Assembly: GCA_010015655.1 (NCBI GenBank)
Contig: ML976680.1
Location: 1 to 64,000, forward strand
Length of the DNA: 64,000 nucleotides
Direction: 5' to 3'
Origin: Bimuria novae-zelandiae CBS 107.79
Taxonomy: Eukaryota; Ascomycota; Dothideomycetes; Pleosporales; Didymosphaeriaceae
In this document: positions 48,791-61,540 of the stretch, piece by piece
How positions within the stretch are numbered: position 1 is the first letter of the stretch
Layout: the number at the start of each line of letters is the position of its first letter
Made by a program: the position numbers and the translations under genes
Notes under the pieces: generated by a model
The model's database searches: none
Told to the model about the DNA's origin: nothing
What the model saw: only the letters and a program-made list of their open reading frames with translations

Positions 48791-49767
48791 ATTAAGTAGT
48801 AAAGTACCTTATAGTCTACACTAATTATAAGAACCTTACGCATTTTCCTACTAAATAAAGGTTAGATAAATAACACGTTTAGTAGGTAAATATACTTAGC
48901 TATATTAATATAATAATTATATATAGACTAGGGTAAGTAAACTTTAGGGAGAACGCTTTTTCCTAAAGGGACTAAGACCTACTAAAGGATAGTAAAGATA
49001 ATATATTAAAGTTAAGGCACTTTACTCTTTTTTAAAAAACTACTAAAATAGCTTAAAGTATTTTATCCCCTAAATACCTACTACTATAAAGGAACTTAAC
49101 TATATTAAAATAGATAAGGACCTAGTGCTTACTTACCTAATACGTCTTAAACTACCTATATTAATCCTTTAAGGAGGCAATAACCCTGCTAAGCAACGTA
49201 AACTAGACTTTAATACTATATAGTAAAAGGTAGAATATAATAAAGATATCGCGTATAGTAAGATAAAGGTCTGTGTTAAGAACAGGCTTAGGAAGTTTAA
49301 ATCTAAGTAGAAGTTATTTATTAGTATCTTAGAATATAGTATAGATAACTAAGGGTTCCTATAATATAGGTTAAGATAATAAGTACTAGAATTAGAGCTT
49401 TTATAAATAAAGCTAATAGTAGTCGCGTATAGTTCCCTAGCTTTAAGACACTTAAGATATAAAAATACTTATAAAATTCTTACTTAAGACTACTTCTTCT
49501 TAGGGATGTCTAATTAAGTAAGGTAGTATATTAAGAATTATAATATCTATAAAAGAACTAATCTATAAAGAGAAGTAAAACAGGGCCTACTAAAGCTTTT
49601 ATTACTACCTAAATAAGGATAGAAAGATATTATAATAGACTTTATTATTATTTTACCTAAGAGCGATAGCTGCACGAATATTATAATAATTATAAATATA
49701 TTTAGTGAAAACCCTAAATTTGTTAGTCTATTAAATTTTAATATACCTACAAAGATATCATTTACTT

Positions 49768-51379
49768 TGTTGTGGAATGTATCTTATACAAGGGTATAAG
49801 TGCGTCAGCCATCTTGCAAGCGTAAAGAACCATGTAACCGAATAGTCCTACTTAGTATAAAGGCTTAGTTATCTAAGACCTACTATACTTAAATATTTAG
49901 CGTAATAATGTAAGGGTGTATGCATTAAAAGTATTATAATAGTAATATATAACGTATGTACATATGTAAAAATACGGAGGCAAATTAGCCACCCACTAAG
50001 GACTAATAAGTAAAGATCTTAAAAGAGGCTTAATATTAATTTTTATTTATATACACTATAAATATTTAATAAGAAGAAGAGCTAGATGCATATTATAAAT
50101 AAATACTTAAAATACTAATACGATTTATACTTTACTAATAACTAAATAGCTAAGTTAATTATTATCGCACTAATAAACTTTTTCTAATTCCTTAGAAACT
50201 AATATAAAATTATCCTAAAAAGCATGGATTTAGATAGTAAAATTATAACAGTTAAGCCTAAAGTTTAGCGCTAGTTATTAGAATAAAATATAATTACCAA
50301 ACTTTTAGTAATAAATATATAAGATTAACATAAGGACGTTAAATGCTTAAAAGGTATAAATAAGGAAAAATTACGCGTAATACGTCCAGACGCGAACCTT
50401 CTATAAAACCTCTAATTTGAAATTACACGAGCTGGAGTATACCTATATAATTAAACGCTAAACTACTCGAATAATTAGAAAATACTATACAAGCTATTTT
50501 TCACACGAGCATTACTAGTAAATAGATTAGTTATATTATTTAAGATGCTAAATCTAGCTTACTTAAAAGCTTATAGTTATAAAGCGTTTGCAATAATGGA
50601 AAATACACATAAAGGAAAGTCTTAATTACACAGACTAGATTCAAAGGCGTAGATTAAGTATCTAGTAGGATACTAATTATCTAATATCTATTAGATCTAG
50701 GTTTTCTTACTTGCAAAAGTTATTAGCACGCAAGACGTGATTTTTAATAAAAATACGACCTTTAATAGCAAAACTAAGGATCTTATAAATAATCTTATGT
50801 ATAGTACACTAAATAAGATAGTTACATATATTAAGATAATTAAGCTATTGGTACTATTGCACTAACCTAAAATTGTATTATTTTATTAACATAAAACTAT
50901 AAACTAGAATATAAATAATATTAAAGAGCTAGATTTACTAGGCCACTACTAAAGATAAAAGATTTAAAATTATTATTTAACTTTACTAATAATACTATTA
51001 CCTGCGGCCTTACTAGCGTAGTTAATAATCAAGAAAATATTAAGTATTTTTAAAATTAACTTATTAAAGACCATTCCCTAGACAGTAGCCTTTATAATAA
51101 AAACTAAAGTTAGAATCGTAGGGAGATACGAAGGAAATCTAATTAATATAATAAAAATAAAGTGACTACTTATAAAAAGCATTAAAATTTACTAACCGTA
51201 ACTGCTACCTTCTCTTATATTTTAAATACATCTTAATAAATACCAAATAGGAGAATTATATAAGGAAGCATAATAGTCGCACCTAGATAGTTATAAAATT
51301 ATAAAGTTATAGATAGAAATACTATACAAGACTATAAAGGTAATAGGATATTAGATCCTAGATTGTAGGTAGGTGTATG
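49768..51379 (+). mobile_element. Ty1/Copia element, 5' part of a split copy
   Basis: A GC-normal stretch starting TGTTGTGGAATGTATC (from 49768) looks like the 5' LTR start. Downstream the plus strand reads Copia pol. ISTQDVIFNKNTTF (near 50725-50765) is the conserved block between integrase and reverse transcriptase, and HLDSYK and ILDCR-VYV sit at the very end. The frame continues without loss at 59519 once the inserted element and one GTATG duplication are removed. Confidence 0.85.
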
Positions 51380-51638
51380 TGTTGATAGGGCTCTTATAGC
51401 TAGCTGTACATGGGGTAAGCATAGTGTGGCAAGGTATGAGGTTTATACGGTGTGCACAGCGTACAGAGTAATAGGGAAGGTAACTAGTTTGTGTAATTAC
51501 TCTATCTCTCTATTGTACAAACAAAGGTAGCGATATTTTAAAAGGCAAGCTACACACGGATATTACATAAGATAACTACGTAATTACGTGTTAGGTCTTA
51601 TAAAATACCCTTCGCCGTATCGCCCCTGCGTACGGACA
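51380..51638 (-). repeat. left LTR of the complete Copia element
   Basis: 259 bp. The outer half is nearly unmutated (TGTTGATAGGGCTC), while the inner half carries A where the other LTR keeps G. On the minus strand it is the 3' LTR. Confidence 0.92.
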
Positions 51639-54177
51639 CTAGCAACTTTTTCTATTCTAGTTAGTCTTAGGTATTAGGTGTCTTTGCGTATAGGTTCTAG
51701 CCTGTTAATAGATACTTTTGCCTTAATTAAAACGGTGTTAGTTAAAATAAGTAATTAAAGTGCCTTATTTAGTGTCTTCTTTATATACGCCTCTATGGGA
51801 TTATCTTTACTATTAATCTACTTAATTTTAGTAATCTCCCTATTCTCGTACGACTTGTAGAGGGATATAATATTAATTATAAGCTATTTCTTACTTATTG
51901 TTCCTAGTTTAACAAAGTAGTCGTACAGAGACTTTAAATCTATACAGATTACTACTAGGATTAGTAGCAATTTAAGCATTTATATAATTTATTATAGGGT
52001 TATACTTAGGGCAATTGCGTTGTTAAAACCTTTAACTATTTTATATAGTTTACTAGCGAGGACGCTTCTAGTTACTCTTTTACTTTTTATAGAATTCTAG
52101 TGTATAATATTCCCTAGGATCGTGAAGTCCTTACTATATTTTATATAATTCTTATTTCCTAATATAATTAGAAATCTAGGCTAAAAGCTAAGGTCCTTAT
52201 TATTCGTAAATAATTTATTTATAAAGATAAATAGCTTTATACGATTAAGTTATAGTAGCATAAAAGTAAGTCCTCTACTACTATTATTTATCTACTACTA
52301 AATTTATGCATTAAGGGCTTTAATATCTTTATGCGAAAGTTCTATAGTTTAGGTAATAATTAAGAGGTTAAATACTACTTCTAATTAATATAGTAAGGTA
52401 ATGTAGGCGCCTTACGCGTTTTATATAATATACTATTATACTATATCCTTTACTATAATATTAACTATATAGAGATTCTTAGCCTGTCCCTTTTACGTAA
52501 GGATAATCTTATCTTATACGAGCTAGATCTTCCCTCTATTAAACTTAATAGGTTAATCCTTAAATAGAATAGTCTTACCTTTTATAACTTATTCCCTTCT
52601 CTCTTTATAAAGCCCTTTGTAATAATACAAAGAGTATTATTTATTTAAAGGCTAGTAATACTAAAAGTGTCTTTACCCTTATTAGTAATTAGGAGTTATA
52701 GGTTATACAAAGAGATATATATGTAAAGCCTCTCTTTATAGTAGTTATAGTATGTCTTAAACTAGTGTAGACTAGATTTAGTAGCTCTATATAAGGGTCG
52801 TATAATCTAAAAGATTATATTTAGTAGAAAGCTCTAGCGTATCTCCTTTAGTAGCCTTATATAGAGCGTACGCATTAGCTTATTAGAAGACTAAATATAC
52901 GCTTACGTAATATTGTGTAGCTTAAAGTGCATTTTATATATAGCTTTTAGGCTTACTTTAATTATAAAAAGTTGTCTTTACCTTATTTTTTAAATAGTAA
53001 GTAATTAGATAAGAATCTTATTCTTCTCCTTATCTAAATAGCTAGTAAAAACTAGGTAAGATATTATATATAGCTAGGTTATTTTATCCTTAATTTTTTA
53101 TATAAGGCGTAGGTTAAAGATCTAGCCTATATACTTAGTTAAGTTATACGCTATAATCTTAAAGGTACTATTTATAATTAAGATATTTGTCTTTATATAG
53201 TCTAATTTCTTAAATAGTTCTTTAGGTGTAGTAATTACACTATCCGTGTAGAGTTTTAAGGATAAGGCCTAATTATTCTTATCTTTTTAGGTTAGGAACA
53301 CTTAATTTATTATTCTTTATATAGGTCTCCTTATTCTTTTACTCTTTTTAGCGTTTATTTCTTCTCTTTGCGTGGGTGCAGCGTCACTATTTTAAAAGAC
53401 TTAGTCTAGGGCAGGTTCTAGTTCTAGTAGTACAGCGTTCTTACAGGGTTGTCCCCTCCTCCTCCTCTATAGGGGATCCCTGTATACAGGGGCTAGTTTA
53501 TCTAGGTCTTTTATTATAGGTGGGTTATTTTCTTACTTTCTATAGTATAGTTTAACTTGCGTATATTAAAGCTTTAGTAGACTATTTTTTAACTTAATAA
53601 TAATATCTCTCCCCTTTATACCCTTAATTTTATATAGGCCTGTCTAACCTTCCTTTTCTCTGTATACTATAATCTTTAAACTAAAGGGGAGGGTAAGAGC
53701 TTCGTGTAATATAAGACTATTACGTATATTAATTATATAATTAATATTAGCTATTACGCGGTCCTTATAAAGTATGTTTATTATCTTTTATATAATTATT
53801 ACCCGTGCAATAATATTAGACGATAGTAAGAAGTCTAAGTTAACTCTTAGATATGCCCTAAAGACAAGTAGTATAGGCACTAGACCATGTAGGCTAGTAG
53901 TATTATTTAGGGCCTTAACTACTATTTATAAAATATCCCTATTATCTATATAGTTACCTAGCTTAGTTTTTAAAATATTAAATACCCGTTTAAGGGGTAC
54001 GTATACTTATTTAATCTTCCTAACTACCTAATAAGCCTTTATAAGTATTTATTTATAAGTAGCTTTTATAATCTTTACGCGAGCTCTAAAATCCTTAAAA
54101 GTAAAATTTATACTTAGGTTATATATAATATAGTCTAGTAGTCCTTAATAAGTATTAATCTAGCACTTGCATAGTGC

Positions 54178-54563
54178 TGTAACAGGAACAATCGCTCGTC
54201 AACACGAGAACCCTTGGCCAGTCAAGACAGGATTTGAGATTATCCGAAAACCAACACTCATCCGTATCGGACCAATTTCGGATCTATCAGACCAATGGGG
54301 AACTACGGATCCGATTCGGACCTATTTCGGATCCATCAGACCGACGGTCAACCTATGGCAGATATGTGCTAGCTAGCCATCTAGGAAGAGGTGTATTTAG
54401 AGGAGCTTAAGGCCTTTATAGTTTAGTACCTTTTCTATATTCTTTCGTACCAGGCCTATAGGCACTTAATTTATTTAAGGCTACTTTCTTATATACGTAC
54501 TCCTATATGCCTCTACTAAGAGATACGCTAATATTAATCCTTTAAGTGACCTGCACCGATACA
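54178..54563. mobile_element. solo LTR, family B, copy 2 (386 bp)
   Basis: Flanked by AGTGC (54173-54177 and 54564-54568). Same length as copy 1, and the differences are nearly all transitions. It is in the same orientation as copy 1 but is an independent insertion, because each copy has its own duplication. Confidence 0.93.
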
Positions 54564-54645
54564 AGTGCATCCTACGTATCTTATATAAATATTAACTTTA
54601 GGAATATAGTAGCCTAAAATAATATATTTACGTTAATAATATATA

Positions 54646-56501
54646 GAGTCTCCCCCCCAGATTTGACCCAACCCCAGATTTGACCCAGCAAAATTAACTC
54701 TGCGCACGCGATTGCATTGCGCGTCGCGTGCGCTTTGCCGGCCCCTCTAATAAACTATCTACTAAATAATCCGAACCTTCCGCTTCCTCCTGACTATCTT
54801 CTTTTAGTACTATAACCTTTCGTAGGCGCCCTCTTACTTATTTTATTATTAGCTTTGCCTCCTCCTCGCGGGCGATCTGCAACACTTCTATTATTATATA
54901 AATTAATTAACTTTCTAGTCAAACTCTTTTTCCTTTCTTAGCCTTCTTTTACTTTTAAAGAAGCTTAGACTAATCTGCGATCTACTTAGCTTAAATAGCT
55001 ATTATAGTATTCTATATTTTATAAAGGCGTGTTATCCGCTCTGCGTAGCGTTTTACCAGCGAAAGGACTGCAGGATCCTCGCTAAGCAACTCTATAAATC
55101 GCTTATTTAATCTTAATAGTTCTACTAGCTCTAGAGGAGAGCTCTATAGTAGAGAGAGATCTAGATTAGTTACTTATTATAGTATAGCTAGGACAGGTAA
55201 TGGCGGGGGCAACTCGCAAGGCAGGTTACTAAGGACGCGCATAGGTAACGTAAGCTATAAGCTAGTAGCACGCTATCTATTAAGTATATTTTTCTTTAAT
55301 ATTGCCTTCTCTCGTGCGCAAGATAGTAATTCTATCCACTCTAATCGCGGGATGCGCTATAAGCTAAGCCGGGATATTGCATGCGTCTTACAGGAGTAAT
55401 ACCATTTAAACGCTAAAAAGATACTAAGATTAAGCGGTTAGAGTATATGCAAGTAATAAGCAGGCATAATTAAAAAATTAATCTAATTTCCTATATAGTA
55501 GGCGATAAAATCTGCGCGTATATAACTTTTATGTCTATCTGTAATAAGTAAACGCTAGCGTCCCGTAGTCTTGTCGCGGGTTAATAGATTAAATACTCTC
55601 TTTAGCTATTCTAGACCTAGGTTATTTAATGTCCAGCTATTCTTACTAGTAGCAAAATGCCACCCTAGAGGCGGTTGCTTATTAATCTATCGTGTGTTAA
55701 TATTATTTCCTTTAAAGATTAGGAGGGGAGCTAGCGCTTCGCCTGTAGTATTAATATACTTAATATCTATAACCTATTCTTACTTCCTAGCAATTACTTT
55801 ATCCTTTTAAGTAGCATTAAGGTACACTAATACCTTTATAATCTGCTCCTCACCAACACTAAATCCTAACTCATCCATGTTCTATATATCCGAAGGGAGG
55901 TACGCATGCTCCTCTATTTTTAAAGCTACTGCGTTGAACCAGCGCTCTACACGCGCGTAGGATGCTCCTTCCTTTCGTAAATGCTTAAGATGCCTAGCAA
56001 ATACCCCTTCTATTTTAGGGTTCCTCTTTTAAAAACGTGTAATCTATTTATTATTAATATAAGAGAGTAATTATAGAGGAGAGGCTAGTTATGACGCGTG
56101 CGTGACGCGTGCGGCCCGTATAAGGAGGGTAAGCTCCTTTAGTATTAAGTAGGTAATTTAGGTTCTAGTAATAGTGTAGTTCTTAATCTATTATATAAGA
56201 GTCTTTTCTTCCACGTTTAATAAGATCTAAGTTATTTCGTAGCTTACAGACTGCGTTAAGCTACTATAATACCTGCGGTGTAAGGTACGTCGTGAAACTT
56301 TAAAGAAGTCTGCAGCAGAATTTAGAAAAGAAAAATCTTTATTTTGAAAGGTATATAAAGCCTTCTGTATTTGAATTTCGCGATTTGATTATCTTTTTGG
56401 TGTTTAGGGAGGCATTAGTGGGGATAACGCGTGATGCATGCGCGTCGCGTGCTTTTACTGGGTTAAATCTGGGGTTGGGTCAAATCTGGGGGGGGGGACT
56501 C
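54646..56501 (-). mobile_element. pogo-like DNA transposon (1856 bp, minus strand)
   Basis: Inverted ends of about 46 bp read GAGTCTCCCCCCCAGATTTG and contain CAGATTTGACCCA twice at 17-bp spacing. TA flanks both sides (54644-54645 and 56502-56503). The minus strand reads a DDE_1 transposase: GVFARHLKHLRKEGASYARVER (near 56000), NMDELGFSVGEEQ (near 55880), LAPLLIFKGNN, NSWTLNNLGLE and LLITDRHKSY (near 55540), then MPAYYLH. There are fewer stops than in the surrounding elements, so it is younger or less RIPed, but it is still defective. Confidence 0.92.
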
Positions 56502-59254
56502 TATTACGTCTTAATTACTAATTCGTACAACATTAATAATAACCTTATAGTTAAAGTAAGTATTATCCTTAATAGTAAACTTAAATCTTCGTGGTGCTTA
56601 GTTATATAATTAGTAGAAGTAGCAGAATTTCTTAATTTCCTCTAATATAGCTAAATTAACGTCATAGCCTGCGCTAGCTAGCATCTTTTAAAGTATCTCT
56701 ATATAGGGGTGTCTAAATTGGCGGTAAAGGTAGCAGAGTTTTAATTTAGTAAAGAAGGACATAGATTCTTTCTTACTTACGTTAAAGAAAGGATGTCCCT
56801 ATTTCTATATAATAGGGATAGTAGTCCTATTCTTACGTACGATAATATTTAGAATATTATTAAAGTATACTCTAAGCTAGTTAGCGTCTACCAGTAATAG
56901 TAGGAATAATATTAAGGTGTCTAGGATATAATAAGTAACTAGACTAATTAGGTTCTTAATTTATATAGTACTAAGTAACTCTTTTAGTATTTAACCTTTA
57001 AAGCTAATATCTACGTAGCTAGGTGTCTAGTTAATTTCTATACGTAGGTTTTCCTATACGTATGCCTTAAGCTAAGACTTGCTAATAATAAAGATTTTTA
57101 TTATACTTATATCTTAAAGTTTACCTTAGTATACTATATAGTATAAGTTATTAAGGATAAACTGCTTAGCGTACTTTTTAAGATTAATACTATAAATATT
57201 CTCTCTAGTTATATAGTGTAAGTAAGTAGTAAAAGTAAAGTAATTAATAGCTTACTCTACGTCTTTAACTTCCTAATTTTTTTTTTAAAATTATATAAAT
57301 TATCTTCTTCCTTAGGGTATCTTTAAATTTTTAAATATATAAGGTAATAGCTTCGCGTAATAGGGTCTTATTATAGAATTCTTTATATAAGAATATATAC
57401 TAGTTCTTCGCGCGCGTATAGTTATTATAAAGATAATTTAATAACTAGTATCCTTCCTTATAGTAGACAAAGTATTTCTTTGTCTGCGTACAATTGTCCT
57501 TAGAGCGTAACCTAAATCCTAGTAGAGACCTTTTATGCCCTCTTCCGCGGGATAAGAAGCTCCTTTCTCTCTATATAGAGTTATATTAGTAATCAGTATA
57601 GTACGCGTTAAATAATTCCTAGAAGTATTAGTTAGCTTTATAATTTATAGTAACTTAAACCGTTGCTTACAGGTTACTAAATAAAATTTTATATAAAAAT
57701 TTAATAGTAAATACAGCATGCTCTAGTTCTAGCTATCCTTAATAAGCCTATATAATAGTAGTATAAAATATAGCGTCCCCTGTAAAGTTTAGTTTTATTA
57801 CTCTTTAAGTAAGCGTAAACTTATTAATTATTATTTTTAGGACTTTATGCAAACTTTTATTAAAATTTTCTTATTAGTATTATATAAAGGTTATTATTAT
57901 CTAGTTAGTTTAGTATTAACTATAATTTATATTTATATTAAAATAGTTGCTTAGAGCTTCGTACAGGTACTTCTAGGTATGTCCTGGTCCCATATTATAT
58001 AGGTAGTACATATTCGCATGGCCTTTTAAGATGTCTAGAAAAATGTCTGCGTAATAGGTTTCCTGGATATCCAATCGTCGGCAGAGATCTATAAAGATTC
58101 TAGTCTTATCTATAAGAATATTATATAATTAACTAGTATAGTTATTATCCTTCTTCTATGCCTTTTAAAATTATATAATCTTATTTACTAGTAGTCTCTT
58201 ATTAATAAATTCCCTAGTAGGTAGTAGTTCGTACGGGCTATAACATTATAGGTATTAGACTAGGGGTACTTATAGTAGCGCGTACACTATAGTGGGCGAT
58301 AGTGCGTATAATTAGGGATATAGGGCAGGCGCTAGATAGAATAGTATAGGTTATCTATATAGTAACTATTATAGCGCTAGTTAAGGTGCTAGAGCAGGTA
58401 ATTCTAGTACCTTTAAAGTAGTTAATAGTATTACATTTAGTCTACTTTTATATAGAGTCTTATATTGCGATAGAGGTTACGTATAGATTTTATTAGGTGT
58501 AATAGTTTTCTATTGCAGCGCATTATATAGCTTTATAGCTATTATTACGCTACTATTAGATAAAGGCGTAATATTTTTATCTATTAGTACTTATAGTAAT
58601 TCTTGCTTAAACGTATAGTTAAGCTTATTAAAGTATATTTATATTTATTTATTAAAGACTTTTTAATATACCTAAAGGAGTTACGCTTTAGTTATAGTTA
58701 TTATATAAAGACTAGTAATAGCGTATCCTGCGTATAATAGCTATTACTTACGCGTAGATAATACTATATTAATCTTATTCTATTAAAATTCTAGGTTAGT
58801 ATCCCTTATTAGTGTCACTATTAATATTTTTATATTTTTTTCATATTATTTATATGCATGAATGTTATCCTAGCTTTTTATATTATATAAAATAACTACT
58901 ACTTAGGGTAAGGAGTCTAGTAACTAATAGCGTAACATTATAGGTTTATATTATTTATTTAATTAGTTAGTTTTGTACAGAGGGTTGTGGCTAGTTACTT
59001 ATTTATATAGTCTTATTATTAGGTAGTGCTTGTCGCACAGTCTTTCTCTCTTCTTATATAGTATCCTTACTGCAGCACTGTCTGCTCCCCTATACTAGTT
59101 CTATAAGTAGTACTAAGTCTTCTCCGTATAATCGAGAAATTTACCTCTATTAGTTAAGATAGGTAATAAAATAAAAAAACATATTTATTTAAGTTAACTT
59201 TTATCTTCCTTCTTGCTAATTTGCGGTTAACCTTACTAATTAACTACTAATTAG

Positions 59255-59513
59255 TATTAATAGGACTCTTATAGCTAGCTATACGTAGGGTAAGTATAGT
59301 ATAGTAAAATATAAGGTTTATATAGTGTACATAGCGTATAGAGTAATAAAGAGGGTAATTAGTTTATGTAATTACATTGTCTCCCTATTATACGAACGAA
59401 GGTGGCGATATTTTAGGAGGCGAGCTACGCACGGACATTACATAAGACAACTACGTGATCACGTGTTAGGCCTTATAGAATACCCTTCGCCGTATCGCCC
59501 CTGCGTACGGACA
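59255..59513 (-). repeat. right LTR of the complete Copia element
   Basis: 259 bp. The inner half carries many G-to-A and C-to-T changes (TATTAATAGGACTC at its inner end), while the outer half is nearly clean. On the minus strand it is the 5' LTR. Confidence 0.92.
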
Positions 59514-59518
59514 GTATG

Positions 59519-61180
59519 TATATAAGTTTAATAAATACTACTAGTCTATTAAGTGTAAAAGACGAGTGGTAGTTAGTGGAAACTAATAATATAATATTAC
59601 TTTATAGAACACCTACGTAGTAACACTAGTAGGATATTTCTTTTAACTACTTATAGCTATTATAGCTAAATATAATCTTAAACTAATATAATGTAACGTT
59701 ACTAACGCGTTTGTGCACGCATTACTAGATCAAGAAGTATATATATAAATGATATAAGTGTATAAAAAACCCAGCACTATCTTAAAAGTTTAAACAGTCT
59801 TATATAGATTAAGAATCTCTTTACTACTCTAGCAAAGGGAATTCACAGTAACGCTTGCTTAACTTAGGTTTTAGATTATAGTCTATAAGCCCTACTATGT
59901 AATCAAGGACAGAATTATTATTTTCTTTAATATAGATAATGTTGAATGGGCTATACTAAGCCAAGCATATCGCGATATGATAGGGCTAGATAGTTGTACG
60001 ATGGTACGGGTGAGAAAAGGGTCTGGTATTCAAGTCTTGTCTATCTATTCTACGTACGGAGGAAAGGGGGTTATAAGGATTGATGCTCGCGCACGGTGAC
60101 TATGGTCTGTGCCTTTGCCTGTGCGGTATTACATAACCATTGTCACCTGTCTTAAGACATCGCATTAGGTAGCTGCCCGTACTGCGTACGGACAGATAAC
60201 ATTATTCTTGAGTACTATAAATTTAAACCCTACAAAGCGCAGTAAGTTGTAAAGTAACTTAAGAAAAAGTACTTAATAATAGGAAAAAAAAACTTATAAT
60301 AGTAACTAACAATTAAAGTAATTAAAGATTATTAAAAAATAATTTATACAACTCTCCTAGGCTTTATACTATATTAAAATTATGTACTTAATTAACGACT
60401 AAATAATCTAGCACGATACTACAATAGTAATAAAGAAGCTTAAGCTAATAAAAGGACTAACTTTACTCTTAGAAATTAATAAGTATTAACGTAAGATTAA
60501 ACTACTATTATATATAACTATTAGTACGCGACTAGATAGAATCTTTATAACCTTTTAACTAGCTAGATTTCTCACGAACCTAAGACTAAAGCACTACTGT
60601 ACTATTAACTAAGTCTTATTATATCTTTATAACATGAAGTAGATAATACTCTAAGTTAGTAGAGGTAATTCCTTATAAGTAGCTGGTAACGTCTTATTTA
60701 CTAATAACATATTAGATCGCAAGAGCTAATAAGGATATACTATTAAGCTATTTAATAGACTTAATATATAGCGAGACAGCAAACAGGATACTATTATATT
60801 ATTAACTATAAAAGCTAAACTCCTAGCGCTTTTATAAGTGGCTAAAAAAGCTATTTTTACGTCTTAATTAATTAAAAAGCTAAAAGTTTAATCAACTAGC
60901 CAAATAATTATATTTAAATACGATAACTAGCCGAATATTGAACTAGTAACTTAGGAAGTTTTAAAGCTACAAACCAAGCTACGGCATGTAGATATTCACA
61001 ACCACTAACTCCAATAGGAAGTTATAGACGACAGAATTAATATAAAATAAACACGATCTAAGGATATAATTATAGATAGACTTATAAAAGCACTCCTAGT
61101 AAATAAGTAGCTAGCCTTTTTAGACTATTTCAAACTAGTAAAGGTATAGGATTAAAAGGTAGTACATAAAGTACTTTTAA
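59519..61180 (+). mobile_element. Ty1/Copia element, 3' part of the split copy
   Basis: The plus strand continues Copia reverse transcriptase directly from 51379: VYKFNKYY-SIKCKRRVVVSGN, then NVTNAFVHALLDQEVYI, YKKPSTILK and LYRLRISLL. The catalytic YVDD region (FFNIDN) is interrupted by a family A LTR. RNase H (SITLRHVDI-like block near 60980 and TPSK near 61090) ends near 61170. No 3' LTR was found. Confidence 0.87.
59940..60194. mobile_element. solo LTR, family A, copy 2 (255 bp, inverted)
   Basis: Reverse complement of 7708-7962 with about 8 differences. It is flanked by GATAA (59935-59939 and 60195-60199). Confidence 0.93.
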
Positions 61181-61540
61181 AAAAGATTTAAGATTAATTT
61201 AATAATTTTTTTTGTGACCTTAGCTTGTGCAGCTTAAATTAATAAATTACTTTAAGCTAAAAAGGTGTGTTAAATTATACGTAGTAGAGAACCTAGGCTA
61301 AAAGAGATTAAGGGCTATTACATATAACGTATAAATAGGAATACTAAACTAATGGCTAGTAGATATCTCCGTACACATCTATTATTAACCTTATTACTTT
61401 TTATTAGACCTGATATAGTGACACATAGACAATAGTTTTCTATCCTTAATAACCCTAACAAACCTACACTAAGGTTCTTAATTAAACTATATACTATAGA
61501 AATTAGCACGCTAAAAAGCTTTAAGCTAAAATGCCATTAT
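61181..61540. other. AT-rich sequence, unassigned
   Basis: Between the Copia 3' part and the PiggyBac-like remnant. I see no motif. Confidence 0.4.

Larger units (their letters stand above)
44450..49767 (+). mobile_element. Ty3/Gypsy retrotransposon remnant with nested LTRs
   Basis: Plus-strand Gypsy order is readable through RIP stops. A gag zinc knuckle (FYYKDTGYCVK) lies near 45782-45820. Reverse transcriptase follows with IAFRPKFYFYNL and VYINNVLIFFSD (YVDD-box region, near 47140-47170). RNase H runs ALAHFNPK to LVEYN and resumes after a nested LTR with TIYNKEILIVIKYVDK, then VYTNYKNLTHF after another. An integrase core near 49630-49760 includes IIIDFIIILPKSDSCTNII. At about 49768 a Copia element interrupts the integrase. 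Own LTRs were not identified. It differs in sequence from the Gypsy remnant at 6250-10387. Confidence 0.87.
51380..59513 (-). mobile_element. complete Ty1/Copia retrotransposon (8134 bp, minus strand), RIP-degraded
   Basis: Two 259-bp LTRs (51380-51638 and 59255-59513) end in GCGTACGGACA and are flanked by the exact duplication GTATG (51375-51379 and 59514-59518). The minus strand reads Copia pol toward the left LTR. RNase H blocks SIKSKRVTRSVLASKLY and SLYKSYENREITKIK, plus LNKAL near the end, are recognisable despite stops. It contains a solo LTR (54178-54563) and a pogo-like element (54646-56501), leaving about 5.9 kb of own sequence, a normal Copia size. Confidence 0.92.

Noticed and set aside
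47707..54563. A full-length retrotransposon bounded by the two family B LTRs
   Set aside because: Each LTR has its own target duplication (AATAT and AGTGC) and the sequence between belongs to other elements, so they are independent solo LTRs.
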